Shown: piece by piece, positions 11,611 through 22,439 of the stretch | How the letters are laid out: every line of letters starts with the position of its first letter | Numbering within the stretch: position 1 is the stretch's first letter | From: Cryptomeria japonica | Taxonomy: Eukaryota > Streptophyta > Pinopsida > Cupressales > Cupressaceae | Reading direction: 5' to 3' | DNA length: 64,000 nt | Assembly: GCF_030272615.1 (NCBI RefSeq) | Contig: NC_081407.1 | Span: forward strand, 435,336,730-435,400,729 | Program-made: the position numbers and the translations under genes | The notes under the pieces: generated by a model | Told to the model about the DNA's origin: nothing | Database searches by the model: none | Seen by the model: only the letters and a program-made list of their open reading frames with translations

Positions 11611-12452
11611 CAAGTGGGAGAATGTTAGAAAAAAGGTGTCTCAACCTTGCAATTAGAAAATGTTAATATTCATAGTAAGTTACATTTGAGCATGGATGGG
11701 TTCAAAACTTTCCTCAAAGATATGAAATTTCCAAATGAAAATGCTAGTAAAGTTTTGGCCCAAGATCATGTCTAGATTTCAAGTTATTAAAATTTCCATT
11801 TTTACAAGTTTAAGGCACTTAGAGACTATTTTTGGTTCAGAAAGTGATCATAACTAGTAAAGCAAATTGTAGCTGGATAAAGCACTTCATAAGCTTTCCA
11901 GTAGTTTAAATAGTTCATCAACCGATCTCCCAAATCAAAATCTACAGTCTTTAAAAGTTTGGTCTTCCAAATTGGAAAATGTGAAAACATGTTGGACACA
12001 AAAATGAGTTGTAAGGGGGAGTTGACACATCATAGGGCATCTTTAATTGGAGATAAATTGGGTTCCATTTTTTGGGTGATTTTAGTTCATGGTTTTGTAA
12101 ATACCATTTAGTGGTTTTATATATTGTATCTCATGTATATTAGGTACACCTTAGATGGAGATTGTGAGGTAGAGTCTTATAAATGTTTGGTTGGTGATAC
12201 TCCTATGAAATCTTTTTCTATAACTATATAGTAATCTTGTTGGTTTTTGAATAATATATTGTACGACTTTTGGAGTGTGAGATTTTTCTCCGAAAAGAGT
12301 TTTCCCTACATAAATCACTATGTTAGGTATTAATGGTATTTATTTTTATTTTTATCTAGTTTTTGTAGTCGTTGTAATGATCTAAAAATTTATGCACAAC
12401 TCTCCTCTCAAGATTAGTGTAGAAATTTGTTTTTCTATCTTAGCTTCTTAAA
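11611..12452 (+). mobile_element. Polypurine tract and 3' LTR of the copia remnant
   Basis: A CAAGTGGGAGAA tract (11611-11622) precedes TGTTAG at 11623. The LTR then parallels the solo LTR at 9820-10714 in inverse orientation (shared GGGCATCT, TATTGTATCTC, GAGTGTGAGATTTTTCTC and CTCTCAAGATTAGTGTAG segments). The end near 12452 is blurred by decay. Confidence 0.75.
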
Positions 12453-12939
12453 AAAACAACTAGACATTGAGAGGTTTTACACAATAAAGTAGAAGTTTAG
12501 TAGCCAGTCAAAATCTTACAAAATATATTCTTCTAAGGATTTTTAATATTTAGCCAATGAAGGGAGGATTATGAGAAAGGAAAGGGCCTTGTTAGGTTAG
12601 GACATGAAGTTTTTATGTCCATATGTTCATCATAAGTCCATATTTCTATAAACACTTGGAAATTTGGAATTCTTCCAAGATAAATGTTCAAAACAATTTA
12701 TAGATGACAAAAAATTGAAATTTATGAAATGTAACTTTATTTAGCAATTAAGAATATACTTCATGAAATGGAACAAAAGAAGTAAGAAAACAACACCTAT
12801 ATATATAAAACAAAACACTCACTATTTTTCTCATCCACAAAGATCCTTCCTAAAAATTTAGCCATGATAATAATGAAGGGCACACAATATCTCCATATCT
12901 CAAACCTCTTCCACTTAAAAAAACAAGGGTTGGAGAGTC
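12453..12939. other. Spacer without recognisable features
   Basis: AT-rich; no gene, terminal repeat or coding motif recognised. Confidence 0.4.
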
Positions 12940-13052
12940 AATAATTAGAACCAATTATATTGTAAAGAATATTTATTATTAATAAAATATATCAAGTGGC
13001 ATTGCCACCTTGCCAATAAAAATAAAAATAAATAAATAATTAGAACCAATTA
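12940..13052 (+). mobile_element. 77-bp retroposed insertion with 18-bp target duplication
   Basis: The 18-mer AATAATTAGAACCAATTA occurs at 12940-12957 and again at 13035-13052. The 77 bp between them (12958-13034) end in an A-rich tail (CCAATAAAAATAAAAATA). A long perfect target duplication and an A-rich 3' end are marks of LINE-driven insertion. The body contains CAAGTGGCATTGCCACCTTG. It could be a severely 5'-truncated LINE or a very short SINE. Confidence 0.7.
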
Positions 13053-13196
13053 CATGGGAGAGGAAATGTAAGATTGAATCAAGGATTTATCTTCCTTGGT
13101 CAACAATATTAGAGGGCAAGATTGGCTAAATTCTCAAAAATAATGATCTTAGAGATTTTGGTTGGTAGGTAATAGGACGAAGCCGCAATATTTTGA

Positions 13197-13237
<41 letters not shown>

Positions 13238-13389
13238 GTTTGATTAGATTGACCCTAGACTTTCCCCATTTTTATGGAAGACCAAGAGTCACAACTTATA
13301 ATTCCATTTTAGATGTCCCTATTGAGAATTGAACTTAGGTCTCCACAGTGAGAACCTAGTGTTTTAACCAGTTAAGCTCAACCCCTTGG
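13197..13389 (-). mobile_element. tRNA-derived SINE with (AAT)n tail
   Basis: On the minus strand the head GGGGTTGAGCTTAACTGG resembles the start of a tRNA gene. A box A-like site (GAGCTTAACTGG, 13368-13379) and a box B-like site (GTTCAATTC, 13326-13334) lie about 33 bp apart, the spacing of an internal RNA polymerase III promoter. The body ends in an AAT/ATT repeat (13197-13237). These are the parts of a tRNA-type SINE, which depends on a LINE for copying. A target duplication was not found. Confidence 0.68.
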
Positions 13390-14270
13390 ACATAAATATA
13401 TTGTATTTTAATTAATATAAATTTCTAAAAATATTTGTAAAGAGGGGTAGTAAAATTATCAGTGTTTTTTTTAAAAGATTTTTTAAAGATTTTTTTAAGG
13501 TTTTTAAAATTGTGAAAGCTTTCTCTACCAAATTCAAGTGCAAGGCAAATAAAGCTATCATACTTTATATTATTTGTAGACATCTAAAAATGATTAATGT
13601 TTTTTCATCTAACCATTTCATCATTTTTCATCATTTCCTCTTGTCATCAAAATTCATTAAATAATTTCTATTTATTTAATTATTTCATCATATTTCCTCA
13701 TTCACATTAATTAAATATTTTTCAATTATTTAACTAATAAATTCAAATTTTCTCTTCACATTAACTAAATAATTATTTAATTAATTTATCCATTTCTTTT
13801 TCTCACACATATTAATTAAATAATTTTATATTATTTAATTATTTTTTTCATAATTTCGATTAGTGTGCAATAATTAAATAATTTTTATTTAACTATCTAA
13901 TTATTCTTCCACAATTAAATAAATCATTTTAATTTATATACTTATTTTTCTAAAAAAAATTCCTCAATTTTATTTATTTTCTATCATGCATATGAATTAA
14001 ATATTTTATTAATATTAATTCCACTAATTTTTTCTCATGCAACTTCATCTCATCAATTAACTCACAATCACTCTTAGTCCACTCATCAATTATTTCTTTA
14101 TGTAATCAGTTCACTATCTCATGCAACCACTTAACTTATTCATGCAATAAGTTAACTCCTATTTTTAGTCTTCAAATCCTCTCAGCCATTCCTATCCATT
14201 GATTCTTCTGATTCATCTCAACCATTGATCAATATCAGGTATCAACTATAAATCTTCCATCTCACTTAAT
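13390..14270. other. AT-rich, LTR-like DNA interrupted by the Tat element
   Basis: The sequence alternates TTAATTAAATAATTT tracts with C-rich spacers in the style of the Tat LTRs, and near its end has an ACTATAAATCTTCC TATA-like site. The flank after the Tat element (38559 on) may be its continuation. It may therefore be an older LTR, but no ends were found. Confidence 0.35.
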
Positions 14271-14275
14271 CTATG

Positions 14276-14946
14276 CGTAGTCACATAAATCTGTCTACTT
14301 GATTAAATGAATATTTAGTATTTATTTGATTATTTAACCATCAATCAATAATTAATTAAATTAATATTTAATTAATTCATCTTAACCCTCTTCTCCTATT
14401 AATTAAATAAATTATTCAATTTATTTCATTTAATTCACTTAACCAAATTCAGACCATTAATTAAATAAATAAATCATATTTGTTTAATTAAATCTTCTCT
14501 CACATTTAAATAAATTAATATTTATTTAAATCCCCCAAAATCCCATCTCTCACATTTAAATAAATTAACATTTATTTAAATCACATTTATCCTCCACCCA
14601 CTTGCATTTTCCTACAAATGCAAGTTACAAAACTATTTTAAATAAATAAATTATTTATTTAAAATCTTATTTATCCTCACCCACTTGAAACCTTTAATGG
14701 TTTCCCTTAAAGTCTTCAAACTTAATGGCTTCCTTCTAGAGTCTTCTCAAGCCTTTAATGGTTTCCCTTAAAGGCTTCAAACTTGATGGCTTCCTTCTAG
14801 AGTCTTCTCAAGCCTTTAATGGTTTCCCTCAAAGTCTTCAAACATTTAATGCTTTATCTTCCTTTTTCTCATGTAAATAAATTAAGGTTTATTTAAATAA
14901 AATTCAAAATTCACATTCACATTTAAATAAATTAATATTTATTTAA
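14276..14946 (+). repeat. 5' LTR of the Tat element, first part
   Basis: Matches the 3' LTR from 36737 onward. The first base of the terminal TG is changed here (CGTAGTCAC against TGTAGTCAC). The part contains several near-palindromic ATTTAAATAAATT...ATTTATTTAAAT blocks and three copies of a ~67-bp unit carrying CCTTTAATGGTTTCCCT (14690-14850). It breaks off at ATTTAA where the 9-kb insertion begins. Confidence 0.85.
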
Positions 14947-15084
14947 CTAGCAATTGCACCTTGATGTGCAATGGGTGCGCTGAAAAGGTGTGAATGGTCA
15001 ATTAAGAAAAAAATGGTCTATTTTTTTGTACAGTTTTATAATAAATGAGGTAAATTAATAAGTCATTTATAAAATGATATTATT

Positions 15085-16050
15085 ATGGAAAAAGGTCCCA
15101 ATAGATGATTGTTAGATTCAAATAAAATATGCATCCACTAGCATGGATCCAAACATGACTAAAATAAAAACCTTTAAATTAGGAAGATAATCATACTCAA
15201 TTACCAATAGGATCATACTATGTTTACAATAGGGAGAGAGGGAGAAAGAGAGAGAGATCGAAAGATGGGGAGATGGAGGGGGGAGAGTGAGAGAGAGGGG
15301 TTATTGAGAGGAGTGGGAGAGATAAAGTGAGAGAGGAGAGAGGGGTAGATAGAGATGGAAGAGATAAATATATAAAGATGTAGAGAGAGGGAGAGATAGA
15401 AAGATAAACATGGAACATGAAGTGATATATAGAGAGAGGTATAGAGAGGAGAGAGATGGATATATAATGAGATAGAGATAGAGGGAGGTATAGGTAGGTA
15501 ATTTAGCAAATGATGTTGTTTGTGCAACAATGGTCTCAATGGAGAAGTCGTAGCCTCAAATCAACTATGCATCCACTTATGTGAATCTAAACATGATTGG
15601 AGAAAAACCTTTGAATCAGGTAGATAGGCACGGTCCATTACCAATATGGTCTTTTTATATTAGGAATAGAGAGGAGAGAGAGAGATGGATTGAGAGGTAT
15701 AAACAAAGGCAGGAAGAGTGAGAGAAAGGGGTAAGGAGATAGAGAGGAATATAGAGATGGACTTGAGCTAGAGAGGCAGATAACAACAAAGAGAGGAGAG
15801 AGGGATATATAGAGTTGGAAAAAATTAATATAATAAAATAGAAGGGTAGGGAGAGAGCGACACACACACACACATAGAGGGAGAAATAGGTGTAGAAAGG
15901 AGAGATGGATATAATTTGGGGGAGGGAGAGAGAGAGGGAGATATAGATATAGTTAGAGAGCAATATAGATATAAAAAGAGAGAAGGTGCTAGAGAAGTAA
16001 TAGAGAGAGGTAGAGATAGAGAAATAGAGATAGATTTAGCATTAAATTTG
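15085..16050 (+). repeat. Duplicated block followed by GA-rich (GAGAGA/GATAGA) tracts
   Basis: A ~130-bp block (CATCCACT...AACATGA...AACCTTT...CAATTACCAATA) occurs near 15130-15230 and again near 15565-15660. Each copy is followed by several hundred bases of GAGAGAGA/GATAGAGATAGAG. Minus-strand open frames here are low-complexity Ser/Leu/Pro artefacts. Near 16125 a degenerate copy of the insertion's left terminus recurs (GTGTGTAATGGGTACACC against GATGTGCAATGGGTGCGC), so two related elements may lie side by side. Confidence 0.65.
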
Positions 16051-17094
16051 ATTCTCTATCTCTATATTATTTATAATTTTAATTATTAACTAAAAGAAAC
16101 CGTATTTATATTATTATTAATTTGGACCTAGGTGTGTAATGGGTACACCAAAATAGTTTGGAAGGTCAACCTTATTGGCAAAATTTTGATCTATTATTAC
16201 ATACATGTGTAGTACATGAGATAGAGAGTGGGAAAGGTAAAAGAGATAAAGATAGAGTGGGTCTATTATGTTTAAAGGTGATGAACGATGAAACTGGAGC
16301 GAAAATGTCATTTAAAACCCAACGATCTTGTAGAGTTATTTTCAATCAATCAATTAAAATATCAGATAATAATACTTTACATTATATAAAATATAATACA
16401 TAATAATTCAATGTAATATGTACTATAAAAAAATATTATACATTATAATACAATATATAATAATGATATAATTTATATTAAATGAGATACTATATAAAAT
16501 TAAAATACAATAATATTACATATAATTTAATTTATAATTATAAACTATAATAATATTTATTCAAATATATTATAAAAAAAAAATTAATCAAATTATTAAA
16601 ATTTTATAAAATTAATCTTATATACATAATTTCTATTCACATAATTTTAAAATAAAATATTAAATCATATTACTCCCAGTAAAGTTTTTCTTACTCATTC
16701 TTGTAAGTCTAGTAATATAATTATGTAATAATACGGTAAAGAATCTTTATTTAAATGTGGAATAAATCCATTATATGGCTTAAAATAGTGTGTCTTGCTT
16801 GTGATTTAGAGAGAAACAAAACTCCAAGTTTGAGTTAACCTGTGCTTACTACTTTCTTCCGTTAGATTTTTATGCTTAAAAAATCTTTTCAAGTTTTATT
16901 TGTTTATTTATCTTTTCAAATACTTAAATGCACCGAACAAATTTGTCTAGCCTATTTGGGTGTCCATTAGCACTCTCTTTATTCGAGCCCATTAGATACT
17001 ACTTATATTTCAAATCGTGTCCTTTGAATCATGCCAAGTCGTCATCCTCGATTTTGACCGTACAAGTATTTAATGAATCACTAATATCTATGCA
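16051..17094. other. AT-rich DNA inside the compound insertion
   Basis: 16380-16680 is almost pure A/T. From about 16780 the sequence becomes more complex and would have been continuous with 23684-23910 before the Mutator-like element inserted. No coding gene was recognised. Confidence 0.45.
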
Positions 17095-17103
17095 ATGTAC
17101 AAG

Positions 17104-17562
17104 GGCGTTGGCTATGTAGGGGAAAATTTGCACCGCACGGCCAATGCCTTCCTCTATGCATTGCATGACCTATCAGTAGTTTGCAGCGCCTTTAAACGGA
17201 AAATGCCCACTTGCACCCGTTGGAACTTCCAACCGTTCTCGCCGTTGTGATTTTATATTTTAATTTTTTTTTAATAATAAGTTGTGTTTAAATTTTATTT
17301 ATTTTTTTATTTTTATTATTAATAGGAAGTATTTAATAAGTATAATATTTTTTGAATTTATGTATTTAAATTTTTAAATAATAAATTATATTTTTATTTT
17401 CTTTAAATAGCTTTATTTATTTTAATATTTATTATTTTATTAATATTGAAATTAATATAATAATCTTACATAAATATAATTTAAATAATATATTAATTGA
17501 CATCATTCCTTAAATCAATGAAAATTTCAAATTAATAGTGTTTATAGATAAGATTTAAATGT
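17104..17562 (+). repeat. Left terminal inverted repeat of the MULE
   Basis: Aligns by eye with the reverse complement of 23202-23674 from the terminus to TTTATAGATAAGATTTAAATGT. Good matches include TTTGCACCGCACG, CTTCCTCTATGCATTGCA and CACTTGCACCCG. The outer ~170 bp are GC-richer than the rest, as often in MULE ends. Confidence 0.85.
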
Positions 17563-18002
17563 ATCTTTAATAATGTAAACATATATTTTTTAATCCAAAA
17601 ATATCCATAAAAATAACTTCTTATGATTTTCTTGGTACTTTAGAGAGAATCATCTAACTTGTATGTGTATTATGATGGAGAAGTTGCAACATATTTGAAA
17701 GCATTGGTTGAAAAGTAAAATATTTTCATACTTAACATAATAACAAACTCATTAGTTTATTTGATTGTGGTAAAATGATAATAATTGAAAAAGTTAACTT
17801 TGTTTTGCACTAAAAAGAATATTGTTTTTGATTAAGGTAAAAGCAGGTTTTGAAGGGGCCCGAAAACCCTTTACAATCAGAACTTAAAACAACAAAACGA
17901 CAAGAAACAAAAGAGGACATGCCTATGAAAAACCAACAAAAAACCAGAGAAAACCGGAAAAAGCCCCACAAAGCCAGCAAGCCATCCAGAGTCCAGAAGA
18001 TA

Positions 18003-19728
18003 CTAGTTGATTTTTTCCAGAGCTTTTGCCAGAGTGTTGCTAATTTTGTGCAACTCTTTGATGTTATCCCTAAGATTAGGGAGATTCTTTGCAAGAGCAA
18101 CCACAACTTTCTTGACACTGGCCCTGGTCCTCTTCGCAATGCCACCCACTGGAGTAGCATCACTGCTACTAGTTTGGATGGTCTCTTCATCCAAATCAAG
18201 ATCCACAACCGGTTTTGGATTGTCACAGACCTTAGCAATATCCTCCAGGTTTTTAATGACAACAGAAAGGAAAATCGGGATAACGCCCATAAGATTTTTC
18301 ATCGCTTCCTTCCCATCTTCCAGCAATTTGACCTTATCCTCCATATTTTGCTTCCAATTTAGCTGCTCTTTGTTTTCATCCTCCCTCTTCTCATCCATGT
18401 TTTTCCCCTTTTTATCCAGGTTCTTCAGGTGCTCATAGGTCCATCTATCGAAGTCCATTCTTGCCTCAGAGAGTTTCTTGAGGTTATCCAAGATTAGCCC
18501 TTTACTTGCACTTTCCTTATCCTCGCTAACCCTGTCCTTAGTCCGGTCCTTCTCAGAATATTTGTTCGTTCCCCTCTCGGAGTTCACATCCGTCTCCTTA
18601 TTATCCTTGATATCCACTTCTTCCATCGGATGGTTGTTGTCCTTACCAGGGCAATCACTAAGGATAGGGCTTTCATGACCAGGCTCATTACCACCACTTT
18701 CTTCCTCATTACCCAACTCCTCATCTTTCCAGCTGTCTTCACCGATGGAGTCGTCCGTCTCCATACCGCTGCTTTCCTTTTCAATTTCCTCTGTCTCCAA
18801 CTCAGAGGCACTTTTCCTTTTTTTGCTAGAGGATGCTTTCTCCTTGCTGGAGTCTCCTTCTTCCATCTTTCTCTTACTCGGAGAGGTCGAAATCCTCTTA
18901 TTTTCCAGTAGGGCGAGGTTTTTGCAATGCTCATAGATGAGAAGAAAAAGCCCACAGTGGAGAATCGAGCTGGAAGGGTTATTCCTATGTTTATTAAGGG
19001 ACCTAGAGAGTGACCTGAAAAGGTAGTAGGGTAGGGATACCTTTTTGTCGTGTCTGAAATGGTTTAAGAGAACGAAATGGTAGGTGTGGGCCCTGGAGAA
19101 ATGACCTTCAACCGTGATGCATTCCATAATTGCATTCAGAACCCAACCCCATAGTTTCTTGAGGTTTGCAGCTTCGTAGTAGCCCCTAGTAGCTTTGCCG
19201 ATTTTAACCCTTTCTTTCTCTTTCTGTGGGAACAGATTGACCACATTGTTGGAGACTTTGAGATCTCGAAAGAAATTAAGCCCAGTGTGGGGAATTCTAG
19301 TTATAGTAGATATGAGCCCAGCGTCCAATTTAAACTTGACTCCATAGATTTTAAAAGAGCCAATTTGACCAGTTTTCAGAAATCTTGGAAACGACGAGGT
19401 TGACCCTACCTTTGTCATAGTCCACGAGCTTCTCCATGAAGCTGGTAAGAGAACCCTTTTCCAGTTTTGCCCAGAATTTTGGCATCGCTCTCCAAGTCGA
19501 TATATTATTTGGTTCCTCCTGCCTTAGGTCACCTCCCATCTTCGGATTCAGGATATCTGCTCTATTTCTCTGCAAACTAATTCCTTCTTTCCCAAAGTTG
19601 CTTGAGATTTTGAAGCGGGTTACCCACAAAGCATGCAGAAAATAATTAAAGATTGTAGGAGATCTGTCGCTTTGCCAAGTAATGATGACCTTTCCAACAA
19701 GGCATAAATAATTCTTTTTACCTGTCAT
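18003..19728 (-). CDS. Extra LINE ORF (ORF3) after RNase H, one frameshift; function unknown
   Basis: An ATG at 19728 overlaps the RNase H stop by 11 nt (ATGACAGGTAA). The frame runs to 19351, and a second frame, open from 19418 to 18003 (471 codons from its ATG), continues it. One frameshift near 19370 separates them, giving about 575 codons in all. The first half is globular-looking, with a TRGYYEAANLKKLWGWVL motif and an AHTYHFVLLNHFRH motif, and recalls the plant 'putative transposon protein' family found in many retroelement ORFs (my impression, unconfirmed). The second half is Glu/Ser/Lys-rich and coiled-coil-like, with a KKRK basic patch. The target duplications place it inside the LINE, so it is not a neighbouring gene. 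Its role in the element is unknown. Confidence 0.6.
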
Positions 19729-21811
19729 GATTAAATTGTCCTTCTCTCCCCATATAACGGTCCTTTCTAAGTGACTCTTTAATGTTTAAATTTAGATCCT
19801 CCTCCTGCCAAATTGATTGGGAGTCTGAGTTAACTCCTATATTCGCTAAACAATCCGCTACACTGTTTTGCTCTCTAAAGGCATGTTGAATAATTATTTC
19901 TTTAAAACTTGCAATGATCTCCCTGGCTTTCATGATGATATTTTCAATTGACCAAGAAGGCTTCGACTCCCCCTTTAAGCACTTAATTATATTGAGTGAA
20001 TCTCCCTCAAGCCATAATTTATCATAATTGAGATTTTTGGCTAAAATTAAGGTGTTTAGGGTGGCAGAGGCTTCAGCAAAGTGGTTAGTTTGATTTCCCA
20101 GGGGACCAGCCACCGCCTTTAAACAACTTCTAGCAAAATTCCTGACAATGCTCACATATCCAACTTTACCCGGATTCCCTTTAGAGGCCCCATCAAAGTT
20201 AGCCTTAATCCACCCCTGAGGAGGAAAACACTAGACGAGACCTTCTCTTTCATTTTCCTTGCTGGTAGTAGTAGTAGAGAGGTTCCACCTATCTTTGAAG
20301 TCATCTTTTGCAGCAGGTCCATGATCAGTGCCATAGAGGCATTCAAAAATACTCCTAAAAATTTTATCTGCCACCACTTCAGGAATAGCTCTTTTATCCC
20401 TAAAAATCCTATTGTTACACTCTTTCCAGATATTCCAAATAATAATCAGCAGAGTGATTTTCCATGTCTCCACAATTTTAGGATTAGAATTAGGGCATTG
20501 CCATTGCTGCCAAGAATCCGCAAGGGAGTTCGGGAAAACCCAGCTCAGGTTCCACCTGCTCAAGATGATTTTCCAGATGTCTTGACTAAAGGTGCATTGA
20601 TTGAGAATGTGGCAAGCCGTCTCTTCTTCCTTGCAACAAAGAGAACACCTATTAGGAAAAATAAAACCTCTTTTATGAAGGCTATCTAGGGTTAAAACCT
20701 TATTTTGGATGAAAATCCAAAAGAAGATATTAACCTTAGGAACTAACTTCTTATTCCAAACTTTAGCCCAGATGAGAATTTCTTCCACCAGATCATTATG
20801 AATTGCCACAGTTGAGGAAACAGAATATTTCCCATCCAGGGTTTCCCTCCATATCAATCTGTCATCTTTGTTGTCTCTAGGGATTTTAGCAGAGAGAGCT
20901 ATCTGAAGGAACTTGAGCCCCGGGCATTGCTGGCTAAAATTAATCCAATTCCCATTTCTCCAGTAATCTCTAGCCAACTCACCAAACCTACTTTTGAACC
21001 ATTCTTTCCAATCTTTAAGGATTGGGATTTCCTCCAAAGGTTTATCCAGAATCCATCTATCTTCCCAAAATCTTATTCTCCTCCCATCCCCAAGGTTCTA
21101 GGTTCTACTAGTAGCAGCCTAGCTTTTAGCATATTGAACAACATTCCATATAGCCGATCCTTCAACAATGAAGGAATTATCAAGGAATTCTTCCTCAGAG
21201 GGTTGCATGTAGAGATATTTGTTTTTCCAGATTGAGTTCCATTCTCTTTCCTCCCCTTTCAGTCTCCAAATTTGCTTGGATAATAAAGCTTTATTCATAG
21301 AACCAATGTTCCTTAAGCCCAACCCACCTGAGGCCTTAGAGGAACAAATTTTATTCCAGGAAATAAGGGGTATTCTATTTTTGACTTCCACCCCTGACCA
21401 AAGGAACCTTTTTTGGATTCTTTCAATGGCTTCCACAAACTTTGAGGGAATTTTGAACAGGCTGAGAGCATAAACAGGAAGATTTTGAAGAGTGGCTTTG
21501 AGCAGAGTAATTTTGCCCGCTTGATTAAGGACAACCCCTTTCCAACCAACAAGTTTCAAGTTAAGTCTTTCTATCAGCTTATTCCAGAAAGAATCCTTAG
21601 GCTTGAGACACAGAGGAAGCCCCAAATAAGTAGAGGGAAGGTCAGAAATATTGCAGCCAAGAATCCTTCTAATCTTTAGTTGCCTTTGGACCGAGGTATT
21701 GATGAAGAACATGGAACTTTTATCCTAGTTGATTTTTTGGCCAGAGGCAGATTCATAAGTGTTTAGAATATTCTTCATGTTCTTAGCTTCCAAAATGGTG
21801 GCTTCCCCCAT
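19718..21811 (-). pseudogene. LINE ORF2 C-terminal part: RT thumb, zf-RVT region and RNase H
   Basis: A single minus-strand frame runs from 21811 to 19718 with only a few stops (near 21722, and TAG at 21119-21121 and 20231-20233). It shows STYLGLPL near 21630, GLGLRNIG in the 21300 region, and the zf-RVT segment FFWIFIQNKVLTLDSLHKRG...CSLCCKEEETACHIL near 20630-20740. RNase H follows with FDGASKGNPGKVGY near 20160-20200, EGDSLNII near 20000 and REQNSVADCLAN near 19850. The endonuclease and most of the RT are absent because of 5' truncation, so it cannot move itself. The near-continuous frame suggests a fairly recent insertion. Confidence 0.85.
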
Positions 21812-22439
21812 TTAAAATGAATATTGTTATTCACATAATTTGACGTTATTTTTTGAGATGTTAATTTTTACATTTCTTGTTATTTTAAATATGATATATC
21901 CATATGAAACATAATAGATCAAATGTTGGATGAGAAGTGGGAGACAACATAAACATACCATGACGAGGAACAGATATAATATACAAATGAAAACTTAAAG
22001 CATCATAGAGCTACCACCATGATTGGAAATCAAATCCATTGCAAATGCACATATCATTCATATTAGTTACAACCGCAATATATGAAAGCTCACACCACCA
22101 AATTTATTGTCAAATGTAAGCATAGGAGATATCATTGCAACATTATATTATGTATATAATAAGAAATGTGACCATTGTGGTCTTAAGAAAGTCAGCCAAT
22201 TTTTAAAATATACAATAGTAGTCTAACTCAAACTTTTACAATATACAAATGATGTTTTCATCTTAATTCCACAATCCACTCCCTCGAAGATCTAATTTTA
22301 AAATATAGTTGAAGTACTACAAAATTAATACTTTTTTTATAATACACTACATGATAACCAAAAAATGTTGATCATGATTATCTATATAAATATCATCAAC
22401 AACTGCAAAATACATCGAATTAATTATAAAATTAATTTT

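Larger units (their letters stand above)
17811..21828 (-). mobile_element. 5'-truncated LINE (L1 type with RNase H) with 16-bp target duplication
   Basis: TAAAAAGAATATTGTT (17811-17826) and TAAAATGAATATTGTT (21813-21828) differ at one base and flank a minus-strand LINE. The element is cut at its 5' end just after the RT catalytic motif, a usual outcome of incomplete reverse transcription. Order on the minus strand: end of RT, zf-RVT region, RNase H, then an extra ORF and a 3' UTR ending ACCTTAATCAAAAAC. There is no long poly(A). The insertion lies inside the MULE and is therefore younger than it. Confidence 0.87.

Noticed and set aside
15213-15963. Ser/Leu/Pro-rich minus-strand frames
   Set aside because: Translations of GA/CT-rich simple repeats.
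18007-18955. Several plus- and minus-strand frames over the LINE ORF3
   Set aside because: Shadows of the long ORF3 frame in other reading frames.
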